From NCBI GenBank assembly GCA_004519485.1, contig CP038106.1, forward strand, positions 186,001-250,000: DNA of 64,000 bases, read 5' to 3'. This document shows, one piece after another, positions 22,845 to 35,450 of the stretch. Position 1 is the first letter of the stretch. Each line of letters begins with the position of its first letter. The stretch comes from Nannochloropsis oceanica (lineage: Eukaryota > Sar > Eustigmatophyceae > Eustigmatales > Monodopsidaceae). The notes beneath the pieces were generated by a model. That model saw only the letters and a program-made list of their open reading frames with translations. It did no database searches and was not told the origin of the DNA. Made by a program: the position numbers and the translations under genes.

Positions 22845-24142
22845 ATGCGTTCCCAGCTCTCCGTGCTGGTCTTTGCGCTGTTCGGCGCTGTCGGGGTGGA
22901 GGGCCATGCGCGTTGGAAGTGCCCACCCCCGCGTGATGAGAATGATGCCAATGGTAAGACTTTGAACAGTGTCTTCGAAAGTTGATTTGCGTCTCTCGAT
23001 GTTGGGCTACTATCCGCGTGCAGTGTGCTGGGCAATGGAAGCAGCGGGGAAGGGGCTTAAATACCTGACTCAATGCCTTCAACAGGGTTGCCGTTGTCTT
23101 GTCCATATAAATGAGCCCTCCGGTGGTTACTCCGTGCGACATGGCTTTCGTTCCTCCCTTGCATTGTCATAAGAAATAATCCCCGCGCATTCCCTTTTCC
23201 TTGCTCGCATTCTCTTCTCCTTGCTCTCTTCGTCGTTCCCTCCCCATTCCCTCACCCCCCTCCCCCCTCCTCCCTCCCCCTTTCCCCAACCAACAGGCAA
23301 CCACATCGCCTTCGACAACACAGGTAACAAGTACGGTCCCTGTGGACCGTTCTCAGGCATGTATGGGATGAACGGCGTGCGTGCCCTCAAGCCCGGCCCT
23401 CTTACCGTGACCTGGGAGGAAAGCATCGCCCATGTCGGCTCGCCCTTCCGCCTGGCCATCTTGGATGAGAACGAGGAAGTGAAGGTAGTCCTCGCCGATC
23501 ACATCCCTCACAACGACGCTGCTAAATCCTCCTTCATCGAACGTACCTACACTCCCTACCACCTGACGGTGGACATCCCGGACGTCAGGTGCGAGAAATG
23601 CACGCTGCAACTCATCTACTTTATGACCGACAAGACCGTGAAATGCGGCTCTCTTCAGTGTACCTACCATGCCGACGACTCTGCCTGCAGCGGACAGATC
23701 GATGCGGCGGCACCCACGTGTTTCGGGGCCCCTAATGACGTGCCTTGCAAGGAGAAGGACACGTGTTTCTCCAACTACCACACTTGTACTGACGTCAGCA
23801 TCGCCGGCGCCCGGGCCTTCGAGGAGTTTGAGTTGGATTCACAGGTAGGAAGGGCGGGAGGGAAGGAAGGAGGGAAAGTTCGTGATAAGGTGAAAAACAA
23901 GTGATGTGTGCAATGTTGGGGCCCCAAAAAATATTTCTACCCGTGAGTTTTCCCACCCTCTGCTCTCTTCTCCCAATTCACTCCCTCCCTCCCTCCCTCC
24001 CTCCCTCCTTCAGCCCCTGGACTGGCCGTATAAGAACCTGACCATGAGTGTATACGGCGCCGAGGAGGCGGAGTGGGAGGGAGGGTGGTTGAAGGACGTG
24101 CCGAAGCGCTTCACGCACCTGGCGGACTTCGTGGAGTGCTGA
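22845..24142 (+). CDS. Secreted LPMO-like (histidine-brace) protein
   Basis: Three exons, 22845-22953, 23297-23844 and 24014-24142, give 261 aa with phase-1 and phase-0 GT-AG introns. Residues 1-20 are a signal peptide (LSVLVFALFGAVGVEG). Cleavage there leaves His as the first mature residue (HARWKCPPPRDEN). A GPCGP motif follows, then TVTWEESIAHVGSPFRLAI with a second candidate copper ligand at mature His 62, paired cysteines (DVRCEKCTLQL), and near the end CFSNYHTCTDVSI. This order (His1, internal AHxG, CTDV/CADV block) resembles chitin-binding type-4 or AA10/AA15 lytic polysaccharide monooxygenases. The copper brace and polysaccharide oxidation are inferred, and substrate is unknown. An alternative is a non-enzymatic copper-binding secreted protein. 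The C-terminus ends in a single Cys. Confidence 0.75.
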
Positions 24143-24638
24143 AGAGGGGTTAGGAGGAGGGAGAGGTAGTTTCCCGGCGGGAGGTGGGAAAGGCCTGATA
24201 TATGTATATGAAGGCGCAAGCGTTGCGGTTCTGGGAAAGCTAGGAGAGTATGATGTATAGTGTGCAGCAAGAGGAGGGGGGAAGAGAGGGGCCCTACAGA
24301 TGGAGGCAAAAGACGCTATGAAACCCACGACGACGAACGACAATGAAAGGTGCAGACAGCAGAAAGGGAAAAAAATATGTGGATGATGAGCGATACAGCG
24401 ATATTTCTCTCTGTCTCATCTTCCCTCCCTCTCAACCTCTCCCTTCACACGGGAAAGCACCGCTTTTGCTTTCTCTTCTTTCCTCGGTGTTTTATTTATC
24501 ACATCTATACATCACACGTTTCACAGGTCTTGGATGATGGAGGCGCTGGGCATTTGCGGGCGTTTGCCTTGTTCCAATATCGACAATTGTTTTCGTTCAA
24601 AGAGCCCGTGAACTTCGAGGGTCCTCAAACCCCGTCCT
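24143..24638. other. Intergenic region between convergent genes
   Basis: 3' regions of the secreted-protein gene and the TFIIIC-like gene. No supportable gene. Confidence 0.5.
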
Positions 24639-25849
24639 CTACACTCCCTGACGCTCTTCCTCGTCCTCCTCCCCTCCCTCTCCATCCTCGTCCTCCTCTT
24701 CGTCCTCCTCTTCGTCCTCCTCTTCGTCCTCCTCTTCGTCCTCTTCCTCTTCCTCTTCCTCCTCCTCCTCCTCCTCATCCTCCTCCTCATCCTCCTCTTC
24801 GCCTCCTCTCTCCCTTCGCTGTTCCCCTTCCCTCCCCCCCCTCGTCTCTTCCGCCCGTGTACGTGACGCTGCCAAAGCATCTGCCAGCACCTCCTCCTCC
24901 ACCGACCGCATAAATCCCCCTTTATTCTTCTCAATAAACGTCAACAGCTTCGTCGTTATTGATAACACTCGCGGTGGTTGCCCTCCCTCCCTCCCTCCCT
25001 CCCCTTCTTGTCCACCCTCCGGCTCCTCCTGCTCGAGGTCCCCGTCCGCCTTCCCGTCCTTCCCCACCTCCTCCTTCTTCGCCGACGTCCCTCCTGCTCC
25101 TCCTGCTCTTCCTCCTTCTCCTCCTTTTCCTCCTCCTGCTGCTGCTGCAGCTGCCACAGCTGCTGCTGCCATTTCCAAACTCTCACTCCGAGGGCGGCCC
25201 CTTTTCCTCTTCCCCGTGTTCACCCTCGGACAGGTATGGTCAATCTGGGAGTCGTCCACGATCAAAGTCGCGCCCAAAGGGTCTTCGTACGTCCCATGAA
25301 ACGTGCGCATACCGTTTATGATCATCTCGGGGGCGTCGGGTCCGGCCAGATTCTTGGGCGGGAGGGAGGGAGAGAGGGAGAGGAAGGAAAGGGAGTCGTG
25401 AGAAGAAGAGAGAGGATGGGAGGTATAAATAAAGGCATCGGCGTGGAGAAATGTAGGTAAACGAGAAAGACGATCAGTTACGGAGTTGCCAACGACATAG
25501 TCTACAAACGATCTTTCCCGTTTTCCTGTTTTCCTCCTCCTCCCCTTTCTATCTTCCGTCCCTTTACCTTGATCTCGATGCTCTCCGCTTTTTCGAACAA
25601 GGCCACGCCTGCATATTCGGGCAAGTCCACCAACACTAGGACCTCCTCCTCTTCCTCATCATCGCAATCACCATCATTATTTTCGTCATCCTCGTCAATT
25701 TCTCGCCCGTCTGCGTCTTCGGCCATGTCCTCCTCTTCTTGTCCAACGCTCAAGATTTTCCCTCTTTGCACCTCCTGCTGCTCTTGCTGTCGTTCTTCCC
25801 CCTCAACTGACGAGTTATCTGGAGGCTGCATCTCTATGATGGCCTCCAT
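24639..25849 (-). CDS. GTF3C6: TFIIIC subunit 6 (GTF3C6/tau55-like) homologue
   Basis: Two exons on the minus strand, 25849-25568 and 25352-24639, give 331 aa. The phase-0 splice rebuilds the family core: EEEVLVLVDLPEYAGVALF and SIEIK, joined to NLAGPDAPEMIINGMRTF and HGTYEDPLGATLIVDD. This matches the TFIIIC_sub6 domain, whose members help TFIIIC bind the internal promoters of tRNA genes for RNA polymerase III. Downstream are an AT-hook-like basic patch (GKRKRGRPRS), an Ala/Gly run, a second small conserved-looking helix (TTKLLTFIEKNKGGFMR) and a Glu/Asp tail of more than 60 residues. The acidic tail is encoded by an almost pure TCC/TCT tract on the plus strand at about 24660-24815. Confidence 0.85.
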
Positions 25850-26801
25850 GCCTATCCGTGGTGGCTTTACCCCATGAGATGTGTAGGAGAGGGAAGAAAA
25901 AGAGAAGGGAGGATTTGAGGTGAGGGTGGGGAGGTAGACGTTTGGCGGTTATACGGCGAGTAGGAGGAGATGTGTGTTTTATATAATAATAATAATAATT
26001 GCAGTATGACCAACCGCTCAACCAGCCAGTCAGAACACGAAGAGCTCAAAGCGTAGCTGTCGTGAGGGAGAGTCAGCAGCAGCAATCAAGTGAGAAGAGG
26101 TAATAGCACAATTGATGAGATTCAACGCTTCTTAGAAAGAGAGGATATGTGTTCATATGTGAGGGTATACGTTTCTTCGAGTATAACGAGGGCCCGGATG
26201 AAGCAATAGCAACCAGCGCACCTTACAACTCGCCGCCTATAGTGGCTGATCCGTCGCTTGGCCACATCGGCACCTCTTGTGCTCCCCCTTGTTGCTCTTA
26301 CGGCCATCTTTCCCTGTTTTGTTTTCCCCTTCCTTGTCTATTTTACCATTTCCTTGCCCCTGCTCTTTGGCATGTGCAGACAAGACATTTAGCCATGGGA
26401 GAAAGTGCGGCATACATACCTCTCTCATTGCTTATTTTTCATCACCATTCATCATAACGAAAAAATGTTATGCTTTCCACCAAGCGTCGCCCCGGAGCAA
26501 TACCAGCAATGTTCTTAACTATAGCATTCCTTCCAATGAGAAGAATTGAGATGAAGGAAGAAAGGTTAAAAACAAATACGGTAGCGGACCCCCCCCCCCC
26601 CCCCCCCCAAAAAATAACTCTGTAAATTTGCTCGCTTATTTTATTCTTACTTGCCCTTGCTGAATGGTGGATCGCATTCACAGCAGCATCTCTCTCACTA
26701 TACAAACCCTTCCTTTTATTTTAGCTTTGCCTTTTTATAAATATTCACAGGTGTATTTTTACCAATTCACTTCTCCCCCTCCCTCCCGCCACGTCAACTC
26801 A
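25850..26801. other. Intergenic region with poly-C tract
   Basis: Separates the TFIIIC-like gene from the 3' end of the BEACH gene. It includes a run of ATA/AAT triplets near 25985-26000 and the C20 tract. No supportable gene. Confidence 0.55.
26589..26608 (+). repeat. Poly-C homopolymer (20 C)
   Basis: A run of 20 consecutive C bases followed directly by six A. The run is long enough that its length in the assembly should be regarded as approximate. Confidence 0.9.
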
Positions 26802-29800
26802 TCAGCTCGTGCCATCCTCCCAAAGTGGAATCACGCCCCCAAACGCTCTGCTTAAGGCCCGGTGCAACATCTGTAATCGACTGAGGGGGTCTGCCACGAC
26901 TGAAAACCTTCCATCCTCCGAGCCGACCAATATATACTGATAATCGGGAGTAAATGCCAGAGACCTGATTGGCCCATGTCCTATCCACACTTCGTGCAGC
27001 GGCTCGAGCGAGTGCGTGTGCCACACACACATTGCCCCGTTCATTCCCCCCGTCAAGAGAAACTGACCGTCTTTCGTTGTCGTCATGGCGAACAGCCGCT
27101 CCTTTCCATGCGTCACCCTTGCCAATGGGAACCCATTCAATGAGAAGGCAGCGAGGCCGTGATCGTCCCAAGAATGCAGGAGCAGCGTGCCGGTTTCGGG
27201 GTCGAGGTGGAGCAGGTGGACAGGACATTTGCTGGGATAGATCAGTCGGCGAACATATTTCCCCTTGCGAACGCGGTGAATGACCACGCTGCCATCTTGC
27301 GCGCCGGAGGCACAGAGGTCAAGGGTGGTGGAGAGAGAGAGGGAGAGGATGGGGGTGTCGTGGCCCCATAAGATGGCCAGACAATGAAGGAGGGTAGTTT
27401 GAGGAGGGGAAGGGGCTTGCTGCTGCTGCTGATGCGGCTGCTGCGGCTGGGGCTGTGGTTGCTCTGATCCCCTTACACTGTTGTTGACCGCTTGCTGCTG
27501 CTGCTGCTGCTGCTTGCTTCTGTTCGATATTCCTCCTCCTCCTCCCCCTTCTCCAGGAGACGAGTTTAAGACACCCGGAGCTGCCACCGGTAACGATGTC
27601 CTACTGCCGCTGCTACTGCTGCTATTGCTACCCTTGCGACTGCTGCTGAGGGTGGTGGCCATACTCGTAGACGAAGACAACAACGTCTTTCCTTCGGGCA
27701 CCCTGCCCTGCGTCATTTTCACAACCCCTCCACCTCCTCCTCTGATCGCTGGAACTGCCGCTTCAGCAGCTGCAGGGATTGCAGCAGCCGTATCAGTAGT
27801 CAATGTGGCCCTTCTACCGTCAATGTTACTACTACTGTCCATCACGGCCGATGGATGAGACAAATATGCACATTCCGTCCTCAGAGCTACCGCTATCTCC
27901 ACCTGCTCCACCACCACCCACACCCGGCACGTCCCGTCCTCCCCAGCCGTTACCAGCGTTCGTCCATCCTCCCCCATCGTCACGCACCTCACTGCCCCCC
28001 TATGTCCTCCCTGGCCGCTGGCCTGCAGTTTTACCGGACCCCCTCCCTCCATCCCTCCGAAACACTTGACACTGTTATCCCAGAACCCACAGCACACCAA
28101 CCTATCCCCTTTTTCACCCCCCAACGCAAAATTCCAGGAACCCATCATTGCGGCCGGCCGTCCCTCCTCCTCTTCCTCCCTCCCTTCTCCCCCATCTCCC
28201 ATAACATCGTTTTCGTCTTTCCTCCAGCACCTCTGTGGATCCAGCCCGCCTTCCTCCTTCAGTACCTCAAACTCACCGCCCAACCCTTCTTCCTCCTCCC
28301 CTTCCTCCCTCCCTTCCTCCCCCCTGTCTTCTTCCCCCCTCATCCTCGGTGGAGTCAGTGGCCGCCTCCTCCTCCCCGCCGACAAGGACGAGAACGAAGA
28401 CAAGGGTGCAAAGGAGGACAAGGACGCGTGGTGGAAGAGCGAGAGCGACGCACACGGCAACTGCCGCACGCGGGTGGGACGGACAGTGAAAGGGAAATCG
28501 TGGGCATCGGGCATTGATGACCATTTATATGTCGCCAGCCGGAGGTCTGCAAAGAGGACGAGGATCTTGTCGGGTAGCCCGAGGACGGAGAGCGCAGGGG
28601 AAGGAGGGAGGGAGGAGGAGGTGGTGGACGAGGAGGAGGAGAAGGAGAAGGGGGGGGGATGATCGAGGCTGAAGGAGGAGGAGGAGGAGGAAGGGTCGAC
28701 AAGGAGTTGATGCGCGGGAGTGTAGGCACGGAGGTTGGCAAGGGAGGAGAGGGAGGCACAGATCGGCTGGACGCAGTCCTCCAGGGGAAGACGGGAAGGG
28801 TGGGGCTTGGTGAGGAGCTGGGAAGGAGTCTGGCCATAATGCTTGATCTGCGCCTCCGTCGCCTCCTTCAAGACCGGGTCATCGATCCTATCCACGTCCA
28901 CTGCCCCTTCGTACGTCAGGTAATAAAAGACATTCGAGGCCTCCTCCGCCGGTTTCCCCCTCTGCTTCCACCCAAAGACCAAATCGATCCACTCGTGCAA
29001 GTGCTGGCTCACGTACTCGCTCTCCAAGGCCAGCCGATGCTGCCGGATAAAATCATACGCATCCCTCGCCCACGGCGGCAATATGACGTCGTCCACTACC
29101 GGGCCCTTCCCATCTTCCCTCCTCCCCAACGGATAACCGTTACTGTTCAACAGCACCTCAGGGACAGAATACAGTTCTGGCACCAACTCCTTCACGTCCG
29201 TGGGAGAACGACGGCAGCCTTCCCATGACGAAGCCAGCGAAAAAAACAGTCGATCTGGGCAGTCAAACGTGCCACTCTGTAGTCTAACGGCCAAGGAGGA
29301 GAACGGCTCTTGCCTCATCAAGAAATGCAGCACCAACCCGGCCGATGAATAATGCGAGCCATACATGAATCTTGGCACGTGCATCCCTTTCCCGCCCTCC
29401 CTCCTTTCCTCCTCCTCGTCCTCCCCCATCGCCTCATATCTCGCCCTAAACATAGACAACCTCCCATCCTCCAATGCTCCGACGGGCTTGCTCAGATCCC
29501 GAAAGGAGGAAGGAAGGGAGAGATCGAGGGAGGGTGAAGTGTAATCAGCCAGCACCCACGGAAATACGGGGTATTGGTTGAGGTCGTTGTAGGAGCGACC
29601 GGCGATGACATTTAAACGCATCAAATATTCAAAATTTGAAATTTGGCGACGACGCCACAGGTCGGTTAGACCGGAGGATTGCAGGATGTGGGAGGGAGAG
29701 AGGGAGAGGGAGGGGGGAAGGGAGGGGGAGAGGAGGGGCATTGGGTGTTTGTAAAGTTTGGCGTGGAAGAGGGAGCGGGCTCGGGGGGTGGGAAAGGCAA

Positions 29801-32800
29801 GAAGGGCTTCGTGGGTGTCGAAGAAGTAGATCTCCAGGGCGCAATTCCTCAGGAGGTAGCGGCGGCCGTGCACCTCGGTGATTCGGTCCAAGCGCCATTT
29901 TTTGTCCTTCTTCCACCATTCGTCGGAGGAAGGTGGGGGGGAAGGGGGTAGCGAGGGGGAGGAGGAGGAGGTGGAGGAAAAGGAAGAAAAAGAGGAGGAG
30001 GAGGCGTCGCGGGGAAGGGCGGAGGAGAGGGGGCGGCGGTCGGGGTGGAAGTAGAGATGTATGCTGGTGAGGATGATCTTTCCAGGTACAGTGCCGTAGG
30101 GCGTGACCATCGCGGCCACCTGAGTCGTGCTCCATATCTCGGCAGGGGAGAAGCTGAAGGTATGAGGGGAGAGGAAGGGAGGACGGGAGGGGGGAAGGGT
30201 CATGGTGAAGGTGATGGAATGGGAGGGAGAGGGGAAGGCGGTGCGTTTCTTGATGGTGCCGGGGGGGGGGGAGCAGGTGGATGAAGAGGAGGAGGAAAGG
30301 CTGGAGGTGGAGGCAATTGGCAGTCGCGGGCCGGCAGGATTGATGCTGATACTTAACGTTTCTTCCTCCTTTCCATTTATTCCGTCCTCCTCTCCTTCTT
30401 CGCCGTTTATATCCCCTCCCATCCTGCCCCAGGTCTTGCTCTTGTTCGCTGCTGCCAGTAACAACAACTCCGCCGCCTCCACCTCGCCCTCCCTCTCTAC
30501 CTCATCCCCTCCCTCCTCCTCCTCGTCCTCCTCCTCGTCCTCCTGTCTGTGGTAAGCCGCCTTCTCGTGCCCTCCAAACCTCTCAGTCCTCGTCAACAGC
30601 ATCCTCCTTCGATACCTATCACTATAACTCGAGATCCTCCATCTCCCCCCACCTCCCTCGCCCCCTTCTTTCTCCCCAACTGCCCAGCAAGACCAGGCCG
30701 CACTCAGCATCTTCATCACCCCCGCCCACCGAGCTATCGCCCCCCTCTCCCTTCCCCCCTCCCTCTCTCTCCTACGACTCTCTCTCCCTTCTTCCTCTTC
30801 CTTCATCCCCCTTCTCACCCTCCTCCCCGCCTCCAGGACGGACGCCTGGAGATCCCCGGTATCAGAGACCCAAAACCTTCCTTCAGTCAACTGTTGCTCG
30901 AGGGCAAACGACAGGTAGTACGCGTAATGCCGACGTGAGCTAGCCTCGATGGCACACAAAACTTGGATGGCTGACAGAGCGCGCGAATGGCGGGCGAGGA
31001 GGGAGGAGTCGAAGAGCCAAGAAGAGGAGGAGGGGGAGGGAGAGGAGGAAGATGGAAGGAGGAGAAGAGGGTGTGATTGGCAAGTCTGGCATATGACTCT
31101 AGCGTGCTGCTGTCGTTGCGTTTGCTGGCGCTGCTGCTGCTGCTGCTGGTGGTGGTGGTGGTGGTAGTGCTGCTCCTGCTGCTGCTCCTGCTGCTGCTGC
31201 TGCTGCATCCTCTCCCAGGAATCCACCAGGTGGTTCAAGCCCAAGCAAGCTTTGGGGTCCACAGAAACGGCTGCCAGTAACGGACCCTGCAGCTCCCTTA
31301 GTGTCGCGATTAACATATTCGCTTCCTCCAAGACCACGCCCAATACACCACTGCTCTCCTTTCCTCCCCCTCCCTCGCCATCACTGCAATTGCAATCAAT
31401 ATGCTGTCCACAAAATAGACACGTGGAAGGCAAAGTCGAGGAAGAGCAAACTGATGCTGCTGCAGCAGCAGCAGCACTACTAGCGCGCAGCAGGTCTCGA
31501 AATCGCCGCAGGGCATTTTGAAGATGCACGACAAACACCACCACCCACTCTTGCACCTGCCTTACAGTCGTCGGTGAAGGAGGAATCTCTTCCACTCTCC
31601 CAATGCCCCTGCTATGCGCCCTCCTCCCATCCCTCCCCTTCCCCTCACTACTGCCAATCTTGCTGCTGCTACTACTACTACTGCTGCTACTACTACTGCT
31701 GCTGGTGCTGGTGCTGCTGCTGCTAGTGCTGCTGCCTTTGCTCCATCTCTTCAAAAGAAGGGTGAGAGCACGGGCCAGACGGAGCAAACGCGCTGCATTA
31801 GGGGGAGCAGCAGGGTGGAGGGGGTGGATGGTGTTGAGTAGGAAGAGGGATAGACGGAGGAGGAGGAGGGCGACGTTTCCTGTGTGATTGATACCGCCGC
31901 CGCCAATGATGAGGGAAGGACCTTCTAGAGTAAGGAAAGCGAGGGGGAAGGAGTGGTTGAGAGACGGCTCGGAAGGCGTAGATTGCTGCTGCTGTTGTTG
32001 TCGTGAAGAGGAAGGGGAGGAGAGAGAGGAACAGGTGGAAAAAGAAGAAGAGGACGAAGGAAGTGACAACACCATCCAAACCGCCTCCAACACCTGCAGT
32101 ACCTCCATCACCATCACCCTCCCCCCTTTCCTCTCCTCAACCTTCCGTCCCCCTACTACCCCTCTCCATCCCCGTCCCTCCCCCATGCCCACGGAAGGAT
32201 AAGACCCAACCAAACGCGTCGCCCCTGACCCATCACAAAATGCCGCCCAGCCCCCTCTTCGTCGTCCTCCTCCTGCCCCTCCCCCACTCCATTTTTCATT
32301 CGTCCCCACACATGCAGACGCACCCCGCAACGACAATGTCAGCACGTTTCCTGCCCCCATCCCCTCTTGCTCCCTCCCTCCCTCCTCCCTCTCCGACAAG
32401 AACGCTACCACCAAAAAACAGATCTGACCGATATTGGTTAGATACTCATCCCTCCCTCCCTCCCTCCCTCCCCTCCCGTCCCCTTCTCCCCTCATTTCTA
32501 AGTTCGTGTGGATGTCCCTCAGAAGCTGCGACAAGAGAGAAGACAGCATCAGGCGTCCCTGCCGTCGCGGGTAGGATGAGGAGGAGAAATGGAGGGAGGA
32601 ACGGACGTAATTGCTGGTGCTGCTGCTGGTGGTGGTGCTGGTGGAAGCATAAGTTCCTTTCCCTAAGGATAGGGCCCGCGCTACTTCTCGCCAGCCGCCC
32701 TGACGATGGAGGGCATGATGAAGGAGGAGTACATACAGTCGCAAGCCCATCTCTACTAAGTGATCTTCGCTACGCTGCTTCTTCTGGTGGGCGCGTCGGT

Positions 32801-35415
32801 TGGCGTCTTCATCCTCTTTCTCCCCCTCCTTCTCCATCTCCACCTCCTCATCCTCCTCCACCTCCGTCGTTTCATCGTCTTGGCCATCTCCGCTCTCGGG
32901 GTTGTGACAGAAGGAAGTAGAAGAGGAAGAGGAGGAACGAAGGGGGGGTCCAGACACAGAGGTCTTCTTTCCTCCCGTCCTTTTCGGTTGTATCAAGTTC
33001 CACTCCACTTTCGTTGCCCCCTCATCACAAGCTACACCCGTAGGGTCATACGCCAGCGAAAGCAACTCCTCCTCCTTCCTGCCCTCCCCCTCATCTTCCT
33101 CCTTCTCCTCTTCTTCCTCCCCCTCCTCCTCTTCATCCACTCCTACCATCAAAGGCGCCACCATGGAGAAGAGAGGCACTTGCCATCCCGCTACCGAGAT
33201 TATTGTGGTACGATTAGAGTCGGAGAGCTTCAGGAGGAGAAGGAGGTCCCCAAGAAATCTCTCTTGGAGAGAGGGAGGGAAGGAGGGCAGGAGCTTAAGG
33301 AGGAGGGAGAGAAGAATGACATTTTGGATGTCGTCTGAGTCATCGAGGATTGTTTTCGAGGGCTGGAGGACGGAGGGATGGAAGGAGGAGGATGTGTGGA
33401 GGGGGCGGGAGAAGAGGGGAAGGGGGTTGTGGGTGTGAGTGCGGGGAGTGGTGAGAACGCACTCCAGCAGGGCGGCGTACGTGTGTTCGTGGAGGGAATG
33501 AATGTGCTGGTTGATGACATGCCAGAGGAAGGAGAGAGTGGCGCCGCTGCCGAGGGCGATGAAGAGTTTGTCGAGAGGCCCCCCTTGGGCGAGCAGGAAG
33601 GGGGGAGGAGGAAGTCGTTGCTGTTGCGGCTGTTGAGTGCCATTGCTGCTGTTACAGTTGTTACAGTTGTTGCTGCTGTTGCTGCTGGAGATGATGCTGG
33701 TGGAGCTGCTCCGCTGTAGAGCGACAGGGATTAGTGGAGAGGAAGGGAGGGAGGTGGACGGCGGTGTGCCCACAACAGTTGGTCTCCTGCTGCTTCCTCC
33801 TCTTCCTCCTCCTCCACTTCCCCTCCCTCCCCCTCTTCCTCCTCCTCTTCCTGTTTCCGTCGTCCGTGCCATCCCTTCACCCACTTGCTGCTGAAGGCTC
33901 TCACCACCCCCTCCATCTCTACCTACTCTAATGGCTCTAACCAAGGCGTCCCTCCCTCTCTGCTCTTCACTCCTTCCCTCCCCATCCTCCCTCACTCCCA
34001 CCGAGATAGGAAGAGAAAGTGCCTGCCCCATAAAAAAAGAGTTCTTTCTATTCATGGCCATCGAAGGTGATATTGTCGAGGATGAGGAGGGGGGAGGGAG
34101 GGAGGGAGGGAGGGAAGAATTGACTTTCGTCAAGAAGAGGCTGATGAGGCGCAGGGCTGTAGCTCGAAGAGGGTCCACATTTGTGTCCACACAGGTGAGG
34201 ATAAGGAAAGCGACAAAAGCGTGGGGAGGGCCAAACAGAGCCTCGATGCTCTCCAATACTCCCCGGGGCGGTGGTAAACCTTGAGAGGGACAGGAGGAGG
34301 AAGTGGAGGAGGAGGAGGAGGAGCAGGAAGAGGGGGATGACAGCCAGAAGAGGAAGAGTTGAAGGACCTCCTCGGCCACTACGGCTTCTGCTGCTGCTGC
34401 CCCCGCGGCATATTTGCTGGTGCTACCGTTGCAACCGCTGCTACCGTTACCGCCTTTTTGAAAGACAGCGAGGAACTGAGAGAGGGGGCGAAGGTCGGAA
34501 ACGCTTACTCCCTCCCGACAGAGGCCGAGCACGGTGTGATAAATAATGCGACGCAGCATAGCAAGCTCTTTGTTCCTTCCCGCCCTTTCTGAATCCTGTC
34601 CTTCCCATTCTCTGCCTCCGTCACGTCCCAATTTTCCACTTTGTACATATTCCTCTGTTCGTGGTGTTATCTCCCCTTTCCTCTCTTTTCGTTGCTGCCG
34701 TTCTACTACCGCCTCATTCCCCCCTCCTCCCTCGTTTTCCTCCTCGTCCTCCTCCTCTTCCTCTTCCTCTTCTTCCTTCTCCTCCTCCTCCTCCTCGTCT
34801 TCCTTGACAGCCATCATTCGCCTTGAAAACGAATGCAGCCTGAACATCTGCATCAGCGACATCTCCCCTCCTTCCCTCCCTTCCTCCTCCTCTTCCTCCC
34901 CCCTTTGCTCTACCGTCAATAGAGGCAAAAAATGTGCTCGGATCGCATCTAACAAGGCACCAACAGACACCACCTGCCTCGCCCGCCTGCAAGGAGTCGC
35001 TCGCACCCATTCGCTCACCCGCCTCTGCATCTCCATTTGTAGAGCCAAGGGAGCCTTGTGCCAGCAGACAGGGTGGAGGAGGCGCTTGAGAAGGGAGGTT
35101 TCGAGGGAGGGAGGGGAGATGGAAGGGGAGCTAGTGGACGCACTAGCACTAGCACTACAACTGCTGCCACTACCACTGCTGTTCATGCCAGTGCAGAGTG
35201 CAAACAACGCACGTGCGCAGGGAGTGGGATCTGCTTCGAGACGCAGGATGGAGGGAGGACAGCGTCGAATAGTATGCTCAAGAAGACCCACTCCTCCCAT
35301 GCGATCAAACTCCCGTTGGTTTATCTCATGATCACGCAGCAGTCGTTCCAGAATCAAAAGAAGCAGCGTCAAGGGACCTCCCCCTCTACCGTCACTAGGC
35401 TGGTGGCTGTTGTCA

Positions 35416-35450
<35 letters not shown>

